Source of the DNA: an uncultured Collinsella sp.
Lineage (GTDB): Bacteria; Actinomycetota; Coriobacteriia; Coriobacteriales; Coriobacteriaceae
Assembly (NCBI GenBank): GCA_959018755.1
Contig: CAUEMA010000007.1
Coordinates: 1-64,000, forward strand
Direction of reading: 5' to 3'
Length of the DNA: 64,000 nt
Under the pieces are notes generated by a model, which saw only the letters and a program-made list of their open reading frames with translations, ran no database searches and had not been told where the DNA came from. Made by a program: the position numbers and the translations under genes. Positions 51,530 through 58,711 of the stretch are shown here, piece after piece. Numbering within the stretch: the first letter of the stretch is position 1; each line of letters starts with the position of its first letter.

Positions 51530-51913
51530 ATGAACCTAAAACTGAAGCAGGCTAGGAAAGAAAACGGATATTCGCAGGCCGATCTGGCAGACGCGCTGAA
51601 CGTTGACATCAAGACGGTAGGCAACTGGGAACGAGGGAAAACTCTTCCCGATATTGAGCAGCTCTGGAAGTGCGCGAAGGTTCTGCACACCGACCCCAAC
51701 GACCTGCTCGGATGGTACGAGGAGCATCCCGAGGACAAGCCGACGGCGCCGGCGGGCGCGGAGGGCGAGCTGATCACCTGCTACCGGCAGAGCACCGAGA
51801 AGAGGCGCTCGAAGATTCTGGAGACGGCACGCGACCAGGCCGAGCTGTCCCAAGCTCAGGCTGCGGCGCCTGAAGGCGAAGGGCTGGAAGCGGATCAAGT
51901 AAGGTTCGCGTAG
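51530..51913 (+). CDS. XRE-family repressor
   Basis: The 127-aa protein starts at ATG 51530 behind GGAGG. It has an N-terminal XRE domain (ARKENGYSQADLADALNVDI, then KTVGNWERGKTLPDIEQLWK) and a helical C-terminus that may dimerise. There is no S24 protease-type domain, so induction does not follow the LexA-type self-cleavage model. It probably maintains lysogeny. Confidence 0.75.
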   Translation: MNLKLKQARKENGYSQADLADALNVDIKTVGNWERGKTLPDIEQLWKCAKVLHTDPNDLLGWYEEHPEDKPTAPAGAEGELITCYRQSTEKRRSKILETARDQAELSQAQAAAPEGEGLEADQVRFA

Positions 51914-51953
51914 ACCGCGTTATTCAATTCATTTATGGGAAGGAGTGATTGCC

Positions 51954-52493
51954 ATGTCTCAATCTTTGGCAGAGACGCACGTGGAGAATCTCATCTACGA
52001 GTGCGACTGCATCACTGCGGGAGAATACGGTGAGAGCACCCAGGAACACATCGATGACCTCATGCTGCAGATGGAAGGGTTTTCCTTCCCGCTCATGTGC
52101 ACCAGATCGTCGGCAATCCCCAGGGACAAGACACTGAAAGGCGTGAAGCGCGCAAAGGGATGGCTCGTGGCAAACATGGCGGCGCTCACAAACAGCGGAA
52201 ACGGCACGACGGTTAGCTCCAGCAGCGTCTCACAGGCCACGGCGACGGCGGACGTTTCGGTAGAGGTAAGCCAGGCGGTGGCTGAAATCGGCAACGACCC
52301 CGTCCTCGACAACGAGACGAAAGAGGCACTCGAGCTGGCGCTGTCACGGGCGCGCATGGCAGCCGAGGCGAAGAACAAGACGGGGTTCGCCGAACACGTC
52401 GCAAAAGTCATCGACCTTGCGACGAAGAGCACAGACCTCGTACCCAAGGCCCTGCTGGCCCTCGGAGCGCTCGCAAAGCTCTTCGGCGCCTAG
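51954..52493 (+). CDS. Lysogenic accessory protein, unknown function
   Basis: The 179-aa protein starts at ATG 51954 with AAGGAG upstream. It has a Ser/Thr-rich linker near residue 85 and a helical C-terminus ending DLVPKALLALGALAKLFGA, amphipathic to hydrophobic. It lies between the repressor and a HicAB pair, the usual site of genes expressed in the lysogen such as exclusion or defence genes. Family not recognised. Confidence 0.55.
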   Translation: MSQSLAETHVENLIYECDCITAGEYGESTQEHIDDLMLQMEGFSFPLMCTRSSAIPRDKTLKGVKRAKGWLVANMAALTNSGNGTTVSSSSVSQATATADVSVEVSQAVAEIGNDPVLDNETKEALELALSRARMAAEAKNKTGFAEHVAKVIDLATKSTDLVPKALLALGALAKLFGA

Positions 52494-52780
52494 GAAACCG
52501 CCCAGTACCCGGCAAGGACCCACTCGCCGGTGTCCGAGGACTTTTCGGCGTTGATCTGGTACTCGAACAGATTGGCCGCATCCATGCTCGCATCGACAAA
52601 CGGAACCAAGGACCCGTTCACCAGGCGGATGCCCATTGCCTCGACGGTAACGGTGTCCCCGCGCTCTCGGGAGATGAGCTTGGAGCCAAGGGCGACCGGG
52701 GTACCCGTGACCTCGTCGAAGATCTGCGGGATGACGGAGTCGTCCTCGTACGTGTACGCGCCGACGCTATAGCGAGCCAT
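52490..52780 (-). CDS. Small beta-rich protein convergent to the lysogenic gene
   Basis: The 96-aa protein begins MARYSVGAYTYEDDSVIPQI; its stop overlaps that of the plus-strand gene by 4 nt. No motif is recognised. Confidence 0.45.
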   Translation of the reverse strand: MARYSVGAYTYEDDSVIPQIFDEVTGTPVALGSKLISRERGDTVTVEAMGIRLVNGSLVPFVDASMDAANLFEYQINAEKSSDTGEWVLAGYWAVS

Positions 52781-53039
52781 GGGTACCTCCAGGAGCGGGA
52801 ATGGTGTTCATCACGATTATGACCCGCGCCGCGGCTAGGTTTTTTCGGTTTTTCCGAAAAAACCTCCAGCGGGCGCACCGAAACGCCAGTCGTTTCCTAT
52901 TTTGCTGACCCCAGTTAAATGGACAGGCGGACCAGCTGTCAAAGATCCTTTGACAACTCGAGACATGAAGAAATCCCGTGCGGCGATCTTGGCGGATCCG
53001 CGTGGTCAATAATAAAACTGTAAATACTTGCTAGTTTAC
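52781..53039. other. Noncoding region with two palindromes
   Basis: AGGTTTTTTCGG/CCGAAAAAACCT (52838-52866) forms a strong hairpin, and TGTCAAAG-ATC-CTTTGACA (52937-52955) is a near-perfect palindrome that looks like an operator. No ORF with a ribosome-binding site is seen. Confidence 0.5.
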
Positions 53040-53068
53040 TTGATTGTTAACTATCAATTGTTTATAAT
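53040..53068 (+). promoter_or_regulatory. hicA2 promoter
   Basis: TTGATT (53040-53045), 17-nt spacer, TATAAT (53063-53068). The spacer contains GTTAACTATCAA, part of a TTGAT...ATCAA palindrome, likely the HicB operator. Confidence 0.75.
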
Positions 53069-53090
53069 TTAATTGTCGAAAGGAGGAGAG

Positions 53091-53279
53091 ATGCCCAAGG
53101 AGCAGGAGCCCGCGCAGGTGCTCAAGCGGTTCAAGAAGGAGGGTTGGACGCTCTACACCGGCAAGGGCAGCCACGTGGTCGCGCGAAAAGACGGAATCCA
53201 GATCAGCGTGCCCACCTCCAAGAAGGAGATACCGATAGGGACGTACCGAAAAATAGCTAAGACGGCGGGGTGGCTCTAG
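53091..53279 (+). CDS. hicA: HicA-type toxin (module 2)
   Basis: The 62-aa protein starts at ATG 53091 behind AAAGGAGGAG. It has KRFKKEGWTLYTGKGSHVVA with the HicA catalytic His, and ends RKIAKTAGWL. It lies 26 nt before hicB. It is similar in plan, but not in close sequence, to the toxin at 42.8 kb. Confidence 0.82.
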   Translation: MPKEQEPAQVLKRFKKEGWTLYTGKGSHVVARKDGIQISVPTSKKEIPIGTYRKIAKTAGWL

Positions 53280-53305
53280 CCCCGCCCCCTTGGGGGTCGA
53301 AAGAT

Positions 53306-53764
53306 ATGAAGACATACGTTTACCAGGCGGTGCTCACACCCGACGAGGACGGCGGCTACGACGTGGAGTTTCCCTCACTGCCGGGATGCTTCACCTGCGG
53401 CGACACGATTGCCGAGGCCGCCGAGCAGTCCGTGGACGCGGCGAGCACCTACGTGGCCGCGCTCGTGAAGGACGGTCTTGCCGTGCCTGAGCCCGAGTTC
53501 ATCGAGCCCGCAGACGGCGGGCTCTCCATGATGGTCGCCTTCTCCACGGACGAGGGATACATCGTGGAGGGCGAGACGGTCTCGGCGGCCGAAGCCGCGC
53601 GCAGGCTCTCCGTCTCCCCCGGCAGGATCACCCACATGCTCGACTCGGGGATCCTTACGGGCTACCGCAAGGGCCGCCGCACCTACGTGACCGTGGAGAG
53701 CATAGCGGCGCGTCTGACCGACACGCCCCGCTCGGGCAGGCCCAAGCGCCGCGCAGTCGCGTAG
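53306..53764 (+). CDS. hicB: HicB-type antitoxin with helix-turn-helix (module 2)
   Basis: The 152-aa protein opens with a clear HicB fold (YQAVLTPDEDGGYDVEFPSL, PGCFTCGDTIAEAAEQSVDA) and ends in SAAEAARRLSVSPGRITHML and RSGRPKRRA, the same C-terminal DNA-binding domain as the first HicB. It autoregulates and holds HicA inactive. Confidence 0.85.
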   Translation: MKTYVYQAVLTPDEDGGYDVEFPSLPGCFTCGDTIAEAAEQSVDAASTYVAALVKDGLAVPEPEFIEPADGGLSMMVAFSTDEGYIVEGETVSAAEAARRLSVSPGRITHMLDSGILTGYRKGRRTYVTVESIAARLTDTPRSGRPKRRAVA

Positions 53765-53890
53765 CCGTTAGTCCGTCATAAAAGATGGACTAACGGCAGC
53801 AAAAAAGAAAACCCCACCGCGCACGGCTGGAACCTTGGCGCGGTGGGGTGGTAGCAAGGATGCCGGAGTAACACGGAGATAGCTCCGGCA
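53765..53890. terminator. Three hairpins between hicB2 and integrase
   Basis: CCGTTAGTC/GACTAACGG (53765-53796), ACCCCACCGCG/CGCGGTGGGGT (53811-53849) and TGCCGGAG/CTCCGGCA (53861-53890). The middle one is the strongest terminator candidate, although U-tracts are poor. They insulate the integrase. Confidence 0.5.
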
Positions 53891-53905
53891 ACCTAGGGAC
53901 ATTAT

Positions 53906-55066
53906 ATGACACGCAAGCAGAGGCGCCGCGCGTGGGGCTCAATCACAGAGGCCAAGCGCGGCAAGAAATACATCCTCCGATGGCAGGAGAACACGCCGTG
54001 CGGACGCAAACGTAAAACCAAGACGGTATACGGAACCTACCGCGAGGCGTGCGCCGAACTCGACCGCATCCACGTCGAGCGCGCCGATGACAAGCCGGTG
54101 CCGACCATCGCCCAGGCGTACGGCACATGGCTCGAACCGACCATGGCGGCACAGGTTTCCGCCGGCACGCTCGCGCCGAACACCCGCAACCTCGTCACAA
54201 GGTCGTGGGCAAACTACGTCGGCCCCACATGGGGCTCGATGCCTGTCGACCAGCTGCGCCCCGTGCATCTGCAGGAATGGCTTCTGACTCTCCCCGCGGC
54301 AACGGCAGACACTGCCCTACTCACCCTGCGCAAGATTTACGGCACCGTGTCGGGCTTCGTCGTGCTGCCCATCGACCCATTTGCCGCCACCGTGAAATAC
54401 ACCATGCCCACCCGCAAAACCCGTGAGCGCTCCAAGCGCCTATATACGCTTGCCGAAGCCAAGGACATCCTGGAGCGCCTACACGGGACCTCGCTCGAGG
54501 CGCCGTTCATCATGGCGTGCTTCGGATCATGCCGGTCGGGTGAGTCGCTGGGCATCCGCATCGATGAGGTTCTGCCGTTCGCGACAGGGTCAACAACGCT
54601 CGCGACGGTCGACCTCGTTCGCCAGATGGAGCAAGCGGGCATCGAGCCCACGGCGGACGGCGTACTCAAGACGCGGAAGTCCATACGCACCGTCGTGGTG
54701 CTGCCGGATGCCGCCGGGCGCCTGCTCGAAATTGCAGGCGAGCGCCGCGCGGCAGGCTCCGAGTGGCTAGCAGATCGCGGGGACGGGCTGCCCATGAACC
54801 GAGGGATGTGCAATCATAGATGGAAGAAATGGTGCGCAACCGAGGGCATCGAGCACATCCCATGGTCGAACCTGCGGAACTCGTGGCGCACCATCTGCGA
54901 GATGGAGCTGCACATGCCCTGGGACCTCATGGAGATGCTCATGGGCCACTCCCTGCCGGGCGTGTCGGGGCGACATTATATTCGCCCCTCCCGTGAGCAG
55001 GTGGCGCGTTCCGTTTGCGACGCACTTGGGATAAATTGGGATATTTCCAAACAAACCCGCAGGTAA
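53906..55066 (+). CDS. int: Phage integrase (tyrosine recombinase)
   Basis: The 386-aa protein has an arm-binding N-terminus (GSITEAKRGKKYILRWQENT), a core-binding domain (about 55-150) and a catalytic domain with Arg in CFGSCRSGESLG, Lys in LKTRKSIRTVVVL, NLRNSWRTICEMEL, MGHSLPG and Tyr in GRHYIRPS. The HxxR position reads NLRN. It sits at the right prophage edge with the att core inside its last codons, so the final ~12 residues come from DNA outside the core. Confidence 0.88.
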   Translation: MTRKQRRRAWGSITEAKRGKKYILRWQENTPCGRKRKTKTVYGTYREACAELDRIHVERADDKPVPTIAQAYGTWLEPTMAAQVSAGTLAPNTRNLVTRSWANYVGPTWGSMPVDQLRPVHLQEWLLTLPAATADTALLTLRKIYGTVSGFVVLPIDPFAATVKYTMPTRKTRERSKRLYTLAEAKDILERLHGTSLEAPFIMACFGSCRSGESLGIRIDEVLPFATGSTTLATVDLVRQMEQAGIEPTADGVLKTRKSIRTVVVLPDAAGRLLEIAGERRAAGSEWLADRGDGLPMNRGMCNHRWKKWCATEGIEHIPWSNLRNSWRTICEMELHMPWDLMEMLMGHSLPGVSGRHYIRPSREQVARSVCDALGINWDISKQTRR

Positions 55067-55067
55067 A
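55021..55067. other. Right prophage boundary (attR)
   Basis: CGCACTTGGGATAA (55021-55034) repeats attL exactly and lies within the integrase 3' end. AAACCCGCAGGTAAA (55053-55067) is the complement of the arm outside attL. Confidence 0.6.
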
Positions 55068-55110
55068 ACGGGCGCGGTTAATAGTGGCAGTATTAAGATT
55101 CGCAGCCCAA

Positions 55111-55147
55111 AACCACCGCAAAGGGGGCAGACACCTTTGCGGTGGTT
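55111..55147. terminator. 14-bp hairpin outside attR
   Basis: AACCACCGCAAAGG pairs exactly with 55134-55147 around GGGCAGACA. There is no clear U-tract on either strand. Confidence 0.5.
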
Positions 55148-55157
55148 CCCACAAACA

Positions 55158-55293
55158 TCTCGATCTGTAACAGTAGCTCGGCAAAATCGACCCTAGATGT
55201 TACAGATCGAGACAAACGACCGATATCGACCTAAATAATCTCGATCTGTAACATCTAGCCCGTTTTCAGCCTTACAACTGTTACAGATCAAGA
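55158..55293. repeat. Four alternating 15-bp repeats at 40-bp spacing
   Basis: TCTCGATCTGTAACA occurs at 55158-55172 and 55239-55253; its complement occurs at 55198-55212 (exact) and 55279-55293 (one change). Starts are 40, 41 and 40 bp apart. Each plus/minus pair could form a 15-bp stem with a 25-nt loop. The region is noncoding, between the prophage and the GDSL gene. Confidence 0.8.
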
Positions 55294-55348
55294 CAAACCA
55301 ACGAAACAAGCCGCCGCAAGGGGAACTTTTGTAGCGCTTTGGGCCGCG

Positions 55349-56008
55349 CTACTCTCCGAGCATCTCTTTGAGCTTGGCTGCCACGGCGTGGCCCAGGCTC
55401 TCGTGGCTTTCGGGCATCATGTGCAGATAATCGATATCGCCCGGCTCGGCAAAATCGGCGGCATTCAAAAAGTCGCAGCCAAACTGTTCGGCAACATACT
55501 TATAGTATTCGGCAAAATGCTCCGAGGCCTCGACGGAGTGCTCGTCAAAGTCGGTCATGTACACATCGGCGATCTGCGATTTAATCTTGATAGGCGCCAT
55601 CAGCAGAATACGCGGGCAGGGCGCGGCTTCGGTCCAGGGAAACGCGCGGACGGTGCGAATCAGCGCCATGGCACCGTCAGCGATATCGGCAGCCCCCACG
55701 CTAAAGACCGTCTTGCAGTCGTTGGTGCCCAGCATAATCACGATCGCATCCAGCGGCTTATGAGACTCGAGCAGCATCGGCAACGCGCGAATGCCGTTGA
55801 GGTTAGTGTCCAGATGGCACATATCGTCGCGCACCGTCGTGCGGCCGTTGAGCCCCTCCTCAATCACATGCCAGCCCTCGCCCAGATCACGCTGTGCCAC
55901 GCCGCACCAGCGCACATCGTGCGCATAGCGCACCGCGGTGCCGTCGCGCATGCCCGCCGGATCATAGCCATAGGTATTGCTGTCGCCAAAGCACAGAATG
56001 TTTTTCAT
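55349..56008 (-). CDS. GDSL/SGNH-family hydrolase
   Basis: The 219-aa protein has block I ILCFGDSNTYGYDP with the nucleophile Ser, block III MLGTNDCK near residue 95 and block V DYLHMMPESH near 195 with the His. Relatives are aryl-esterases and acetyl-hydrolases. No signal peptide is seen, so it acts in the cytoplasm; substrate unknown. Confidence 0.85.
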   Translation of the reverse strand: MKNILCFGDSNTYGYDPAGMRDGTAVRYAHDVRWCGVAQRDLGEGWHVIEEGLNGRTTVRDDMCHLDTNLNGIRALPMLLESHKPLDAIVIMLGTNDCKTVFSVGAADIADGAMALIRTVRAFPWTEAAPCPRILLMAPIKIKSQIADVYMTDFDEHSVEASEHFAEYYKYVAEQFGCDFLNAADFAEPGDIDYLHMMPESHESLGHAVAAKLKEMLGE

Positions 56009-56086
56009 CGTAAGCCCTTCCTCTAGTAAAAAGCCGGCGGGAGCAGTCTCTCCTGCCGGATCGACCTATCTGTCAGCACATACCGA

Positions 56087-57205
56087 TTACAGGTACTTGT
56101 GCCAATCGTCATCGTCCTCATCGTCCTCGGCGGCAGCCTGGGCTTGCTCGGCGGCGCGAGCAGCCGCAGCGCGAGCGGCAACCTGGGCATAGGACTCCTC
56201 GTTGCGCTCGGGGAAGTTTGCCAGCACGTACTCGAACTTGGCAAAGTCCTCGTCCCAACGCGTAGAAGGCACGGCAAAGAAGACCTGCTTGACCTTAAAG
56301 TCGCCCGATGCGAGCTCCTTGCGGAAGAGCTCGGCCACGGCTTCGGCGTCAAAGCCGTTGTTGTCGCAGCCCCAAGCGCCCAGCACTAACTTTTCACGAC
56401 CCAGCTCGTCGCAGATGGCAAGCACAAAGCGGATGCGATCGCGCAGGGCATCCAGCAAGGCATCGTCACCCACGCGATACTCCTGGCGAGCGCGCTTGGC
56501 GTTGGGCGCGGCGGCAACGATTACGTCGGCATATGCATGCACGTGGTTGCGGTCGAAGCGCACCGCAGGCACCACCAGTGCACGGTTGCGGTAAAGCTCG
56601 CAGTTGATGTTGCGGCGACGGTTCTCGCCGTACCACTTACGCTGCTTATCGAGGACGTTGTACAGATACGAATCGGCACAGAGTGTGGCCTCCTGGCCCA
56701 GATAGCCCTGGATGTAGCCACCGCCCGGATTGGTGAACGAGGCAAAGGCGAGCACAGCCATGTCGCAGAACTGCGCATAGCCGCGGCCGTTGTCCAGAAT
56801 GGCCTGCGTGGCAGAGGCGTCGAGCACGGTGACCTCGGGCAGGACCGGAGCGGGCTTTTCGGCGGCAGGCGCGGGCTCGGCCTCCGCGGCCTCCTCTGCG
56901 GGCGCAGGCTCAGCCGTAACCTCGGTCTCTGCGGATGCAACCTCAGCGGCCTCAGACTCCTCGGCAAGCTGTTCCTCGGCAGTGTCGGCCGCTTGGGCCT
57001 TAGCCTTCATCGCCGCGACAAATCCAGCAGGCATGCCATCGAACTCACGCACGCCGGCAAGCGAGCGCTCAATATCCTTGGCGCACGCTTCGGACACAGT
57101 CGCCACGTGACGCTCGGCGGCCTTGGCACGCGCCTCGCGCTTGGGATTGGGCTGTCCCGCGCGATTAGGCCTGCGGTTACGGTTCCTGTTGTCGACGTCT
57201 GCCAT
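56087..57205 (-). CDS. TIGR02452 family (PARG-like) protein with altered signature
   Basis: The 372-aa protein has a charged, Ala/Glu-rich N-terminus (1-125) and a macrodomain-like C-terminal domain typical of TIGR02452/microbial PARG. Its signature reads FTNPGGGYIQGYLGQEATLC, where the QEE of active poly-ADP-ribose glycohydrolases is QEA, so the catalytic second Glu is missing. LVLGAWGCDNNGFD is the other family block. It may bind ADP-ribose without hydrolysing it. The acidic end (DDEDDDDWHKYL) is also unusual. Confidence 0.8.
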   Translation of the reverse strand: MADVDNRNRNRRPNRAGQPNPKREARAKAAERHVATVSEACAKDIERSLAGVREFDGMPAGFVAAMKAKAQAADTAEEQLAEESEAAEVASAETEVTAEPAPAEEAAEAEPAPAAEKPAPVLPEVTVLDASATQAILDNGRGYAQFCDMAVLAFASFTNPGGGYIQGYLGQEATLCADSYLYNVLDKQRKWYGENRRRNINCELYRNRALVVPAVRFDRNHVHAYADVIVAAAPNAKRARQEYRVGDDALLDALRDRIRFVLAICDELGREKLVLGAWGCDNNGFDAEAVAELFRKELASGDFKVKQVFFAVPSTRWDEDFAKFEYVLANFPERNEESYAQVAARAAAARAAEQAQAAAEDDEDDDDWHKYL

Positions 57206-57267
57206 AAGTGGTCACCTTTCTCGGTCTCTGCCGCTATCGGCTTTTCCCATCCATGATACCCCGCCGC

Positions 57268-57302
57268 ACACAAAAAAGACGGCCCCGAAGGACCGCCTTT
57301 CG
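57268..57302 (-). terminator. Terminator of the Bax-inhibitor gene
   Basis: On the minus strand GGCGGTCC-TTCG-GGGCCGTC is followed by TTTTTT. Confidence 0.8.
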
Positions 57303-57343
57303 TATCGAGTTGCGCGCACGGCAAGCACCGCTGCAATTTGGCA

Positions 57344-58039
57344 CTAGTCGCGACGACCAAGGATGTTCAGAATGCGCAGGAACACGTTGATGATGTCCAC
57401 GAACAGGTTGGATGCCATAAGCACGGCGTTGGGCAGCGTGGGCGGCACCGTCGTTGCCACATAGGTGTCGTAGCCGATGAAGCCGGCGAACACCACAATC
57501 ACGATCAGGTCGGTGATGGACTGCGAAACGCCCATGAACATCAGCACGATCTCGACCAGAATCGTGGCAAGCAGGATGCCAAAACCAATGCCATACACAC
57601 GCTGGAAGAACTTGGGGAAGGTCACGCCCAGCGCACCAAAGACAAAGGTGATGGCGGCCGTGGCGATAAAGGCGGTGTTAATGGTAGGCAGGTCGTAGTT
57701 GGCAAGACCAAACGACGCCGTCAGGCCAAAGGTGCTCGCAAAGACCACGTAGCCCACGAGTGACAGGCCCACGGACTGTTTGCTGGCAGCGGCCGACATC
57801 ATGACCATGCCGACGATGGTCAAAATAAATGAGCCAAAGACCAGCGGCAAAGCGGCGCCGCTCATCATCATGCGCGCAAACGACATGGTGCTCGTAAAGT
57901 AAGCACCGGCGCCCATGGCGCAAAAGCCCAAAAAGATCAGGGCAGACATGACAAGGTTGTACGCGCGCGGCGACATCTCCTTGGCACGGCTTGCGCCGGT
58001 TTCGATGGGGCCGTTCTGATAGCCCTGGATATCGTTCAT
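57344..58039 (-). CDS. Bax inhibitor-1/YccA family membrane protein
   Basis: The 231-aa protein starts at ATG 58039 behind GAAAGGACG. It has seven hydrophobic helices beginning YNLVMSALIFLGFCAMGAG. The typical GYDTYV segment follows VVFAGF near residue 185. It ends NVFLRILNILGRRD, close to the common family ending LRILGRR. Relatives form Ca-leak channels or act in membrane protein quality control. Confidence 0.88.
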   Translation of the reverse strand: MNDIQGYQNGPIETGASRAKEMSPRAYNLVMSALIFLGFCAMGAGAYFTSTMSFARMMMSGAALPLVFGSFILTIVGMVMMSAAASKQSVGLSLVGYVVFASTFGLTASFGLANYDLPTINTAFIATAAITFVFGALGVTFPKFFQRVYGIGFGILLATILVEIVLMFMGVSQSITDLIVIVVFAGFIGYDTYVATTVPPTLPNAVLMASNLFVDIINVFLRILNILGRRD

Positions 58040-58122
58040 ACTTCGTCCTTTCAAAAAGTGCCGTGAAAGACGGCACAGCAGATGACAAGATTCCTGCCAT
58101 TGTACCCGAATGCCGCGCACTC

Positions 58123-58461
58123 TTACCTGCGGCGTTCACTCTCAAGTGTACGGTCGAATGCCCACACCCACCAACGCATCAGATGAGCCTGCGAGCCATC
58201 CGGTCGCTCGCGCGCCTGTTCTTCCAGATACAGTTCGGTCGCATGCCCGCCAAAACGAACCTTATAGGTCGCCGTACGAATGCCGTGAACCGTTAGGCCA
58301 AAACCGGTGGACGAGACAATCTCGTCAATCGTAAAACAGCGGCCGTCGACCCAGCAGACGGTAACCGGCACGACTTGTCCGCCCGCGAGGATGCGGGCCA
58401 CGACGTCCACATACTGCTTGTGCACGCGCCGAGTTTTGCCGTCTGTCTGTCGATATTCCAT
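58123..58461 (-). CDS. Conserved hypothetical protein
   Basis: The 112-aa protein starts at ATG 58461: MEYRQTDGKTRRVHKQYVDV. The rest is beta-rich with a Trp-rich end (LMRWWVWAFDRTLESERRR). No domain is recognised. It lies upstream of the Bax-inhibitor gene on the same strand. Confidence 0.55.
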   Translation of the reverse strand: MEYRQTDGKTRRVHKQYVDVVARILAGGQVVPVTVCWVDGRCFTIDEIVSSTGFGLTVHGIRTATYKVRFGGHATELYLEEQARERPDGSQAHLMRWWVWAFDRTLESERRR

Positions 58462-58711
58462 GTCCCCTATTATCGAACGCATGTTTGCATATTGTAAAGC
58501 GAACAGACTGTGATTTTGGGATGTTGGGACGCGCGCGCATGTCCTCATGGCGTGTTAGCAAAAAGAACACCCGCGGTCAACAGGGCTAATGTTCAATGTT
58601 AGTGCCAAAAAAATCACTTCTCCCATCAGAACTCGGTAAAGAAACCCACAGGAGGTGATACGATTTATCATGTTTTTGTAACGTGCCTGCAAACTTCGAG
58701 AAAGCCCATAT

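Larger units (their letters stand above)
20102..55034. mobile_element. Siphovirus-type prophage, about 35 kb
   Basis: The region holds a full leftward set of packaging, head, tail, fibre and lysis genes, a repressor/Cro-type switch, early genes and an integrase at the right edge, bounded by a 14-bp direct repeat. Head genes follow the SPP1/A118-like order of portal, MuF, scaffold, capsid and minor capsid proteins. No structural gene is obviously missing. One collagen-like tail gene has an internal stop and one early gene is frameshifted. Confidence 0.9.

Noticed and set aside
51530..51913. LexA-type self-cleaving repressor
   Set aside because: No S24 peptidase domain follows the XRE domain in the 127-aa protein.
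20213..55066. Amber (TAG) recoding by the phage
   Set aside because: Many phage genes, including the shufflon recombinase and MuF-region genes, stop normally at TAG; only two internal ambers exist.
19998..55095. GTGGCAGTA near the thiD stop and after integrase as the attachment core
   Set aside because: Only 9-10 bp match, and a longer 14-bp direct repeat with extra flanking similarity lies closer to the phage genes.
55158..55293. CRISPR array
   Set aside because: Only four 15-bp repeats in alternating orientation; CRISPR repeats are direct and longer.
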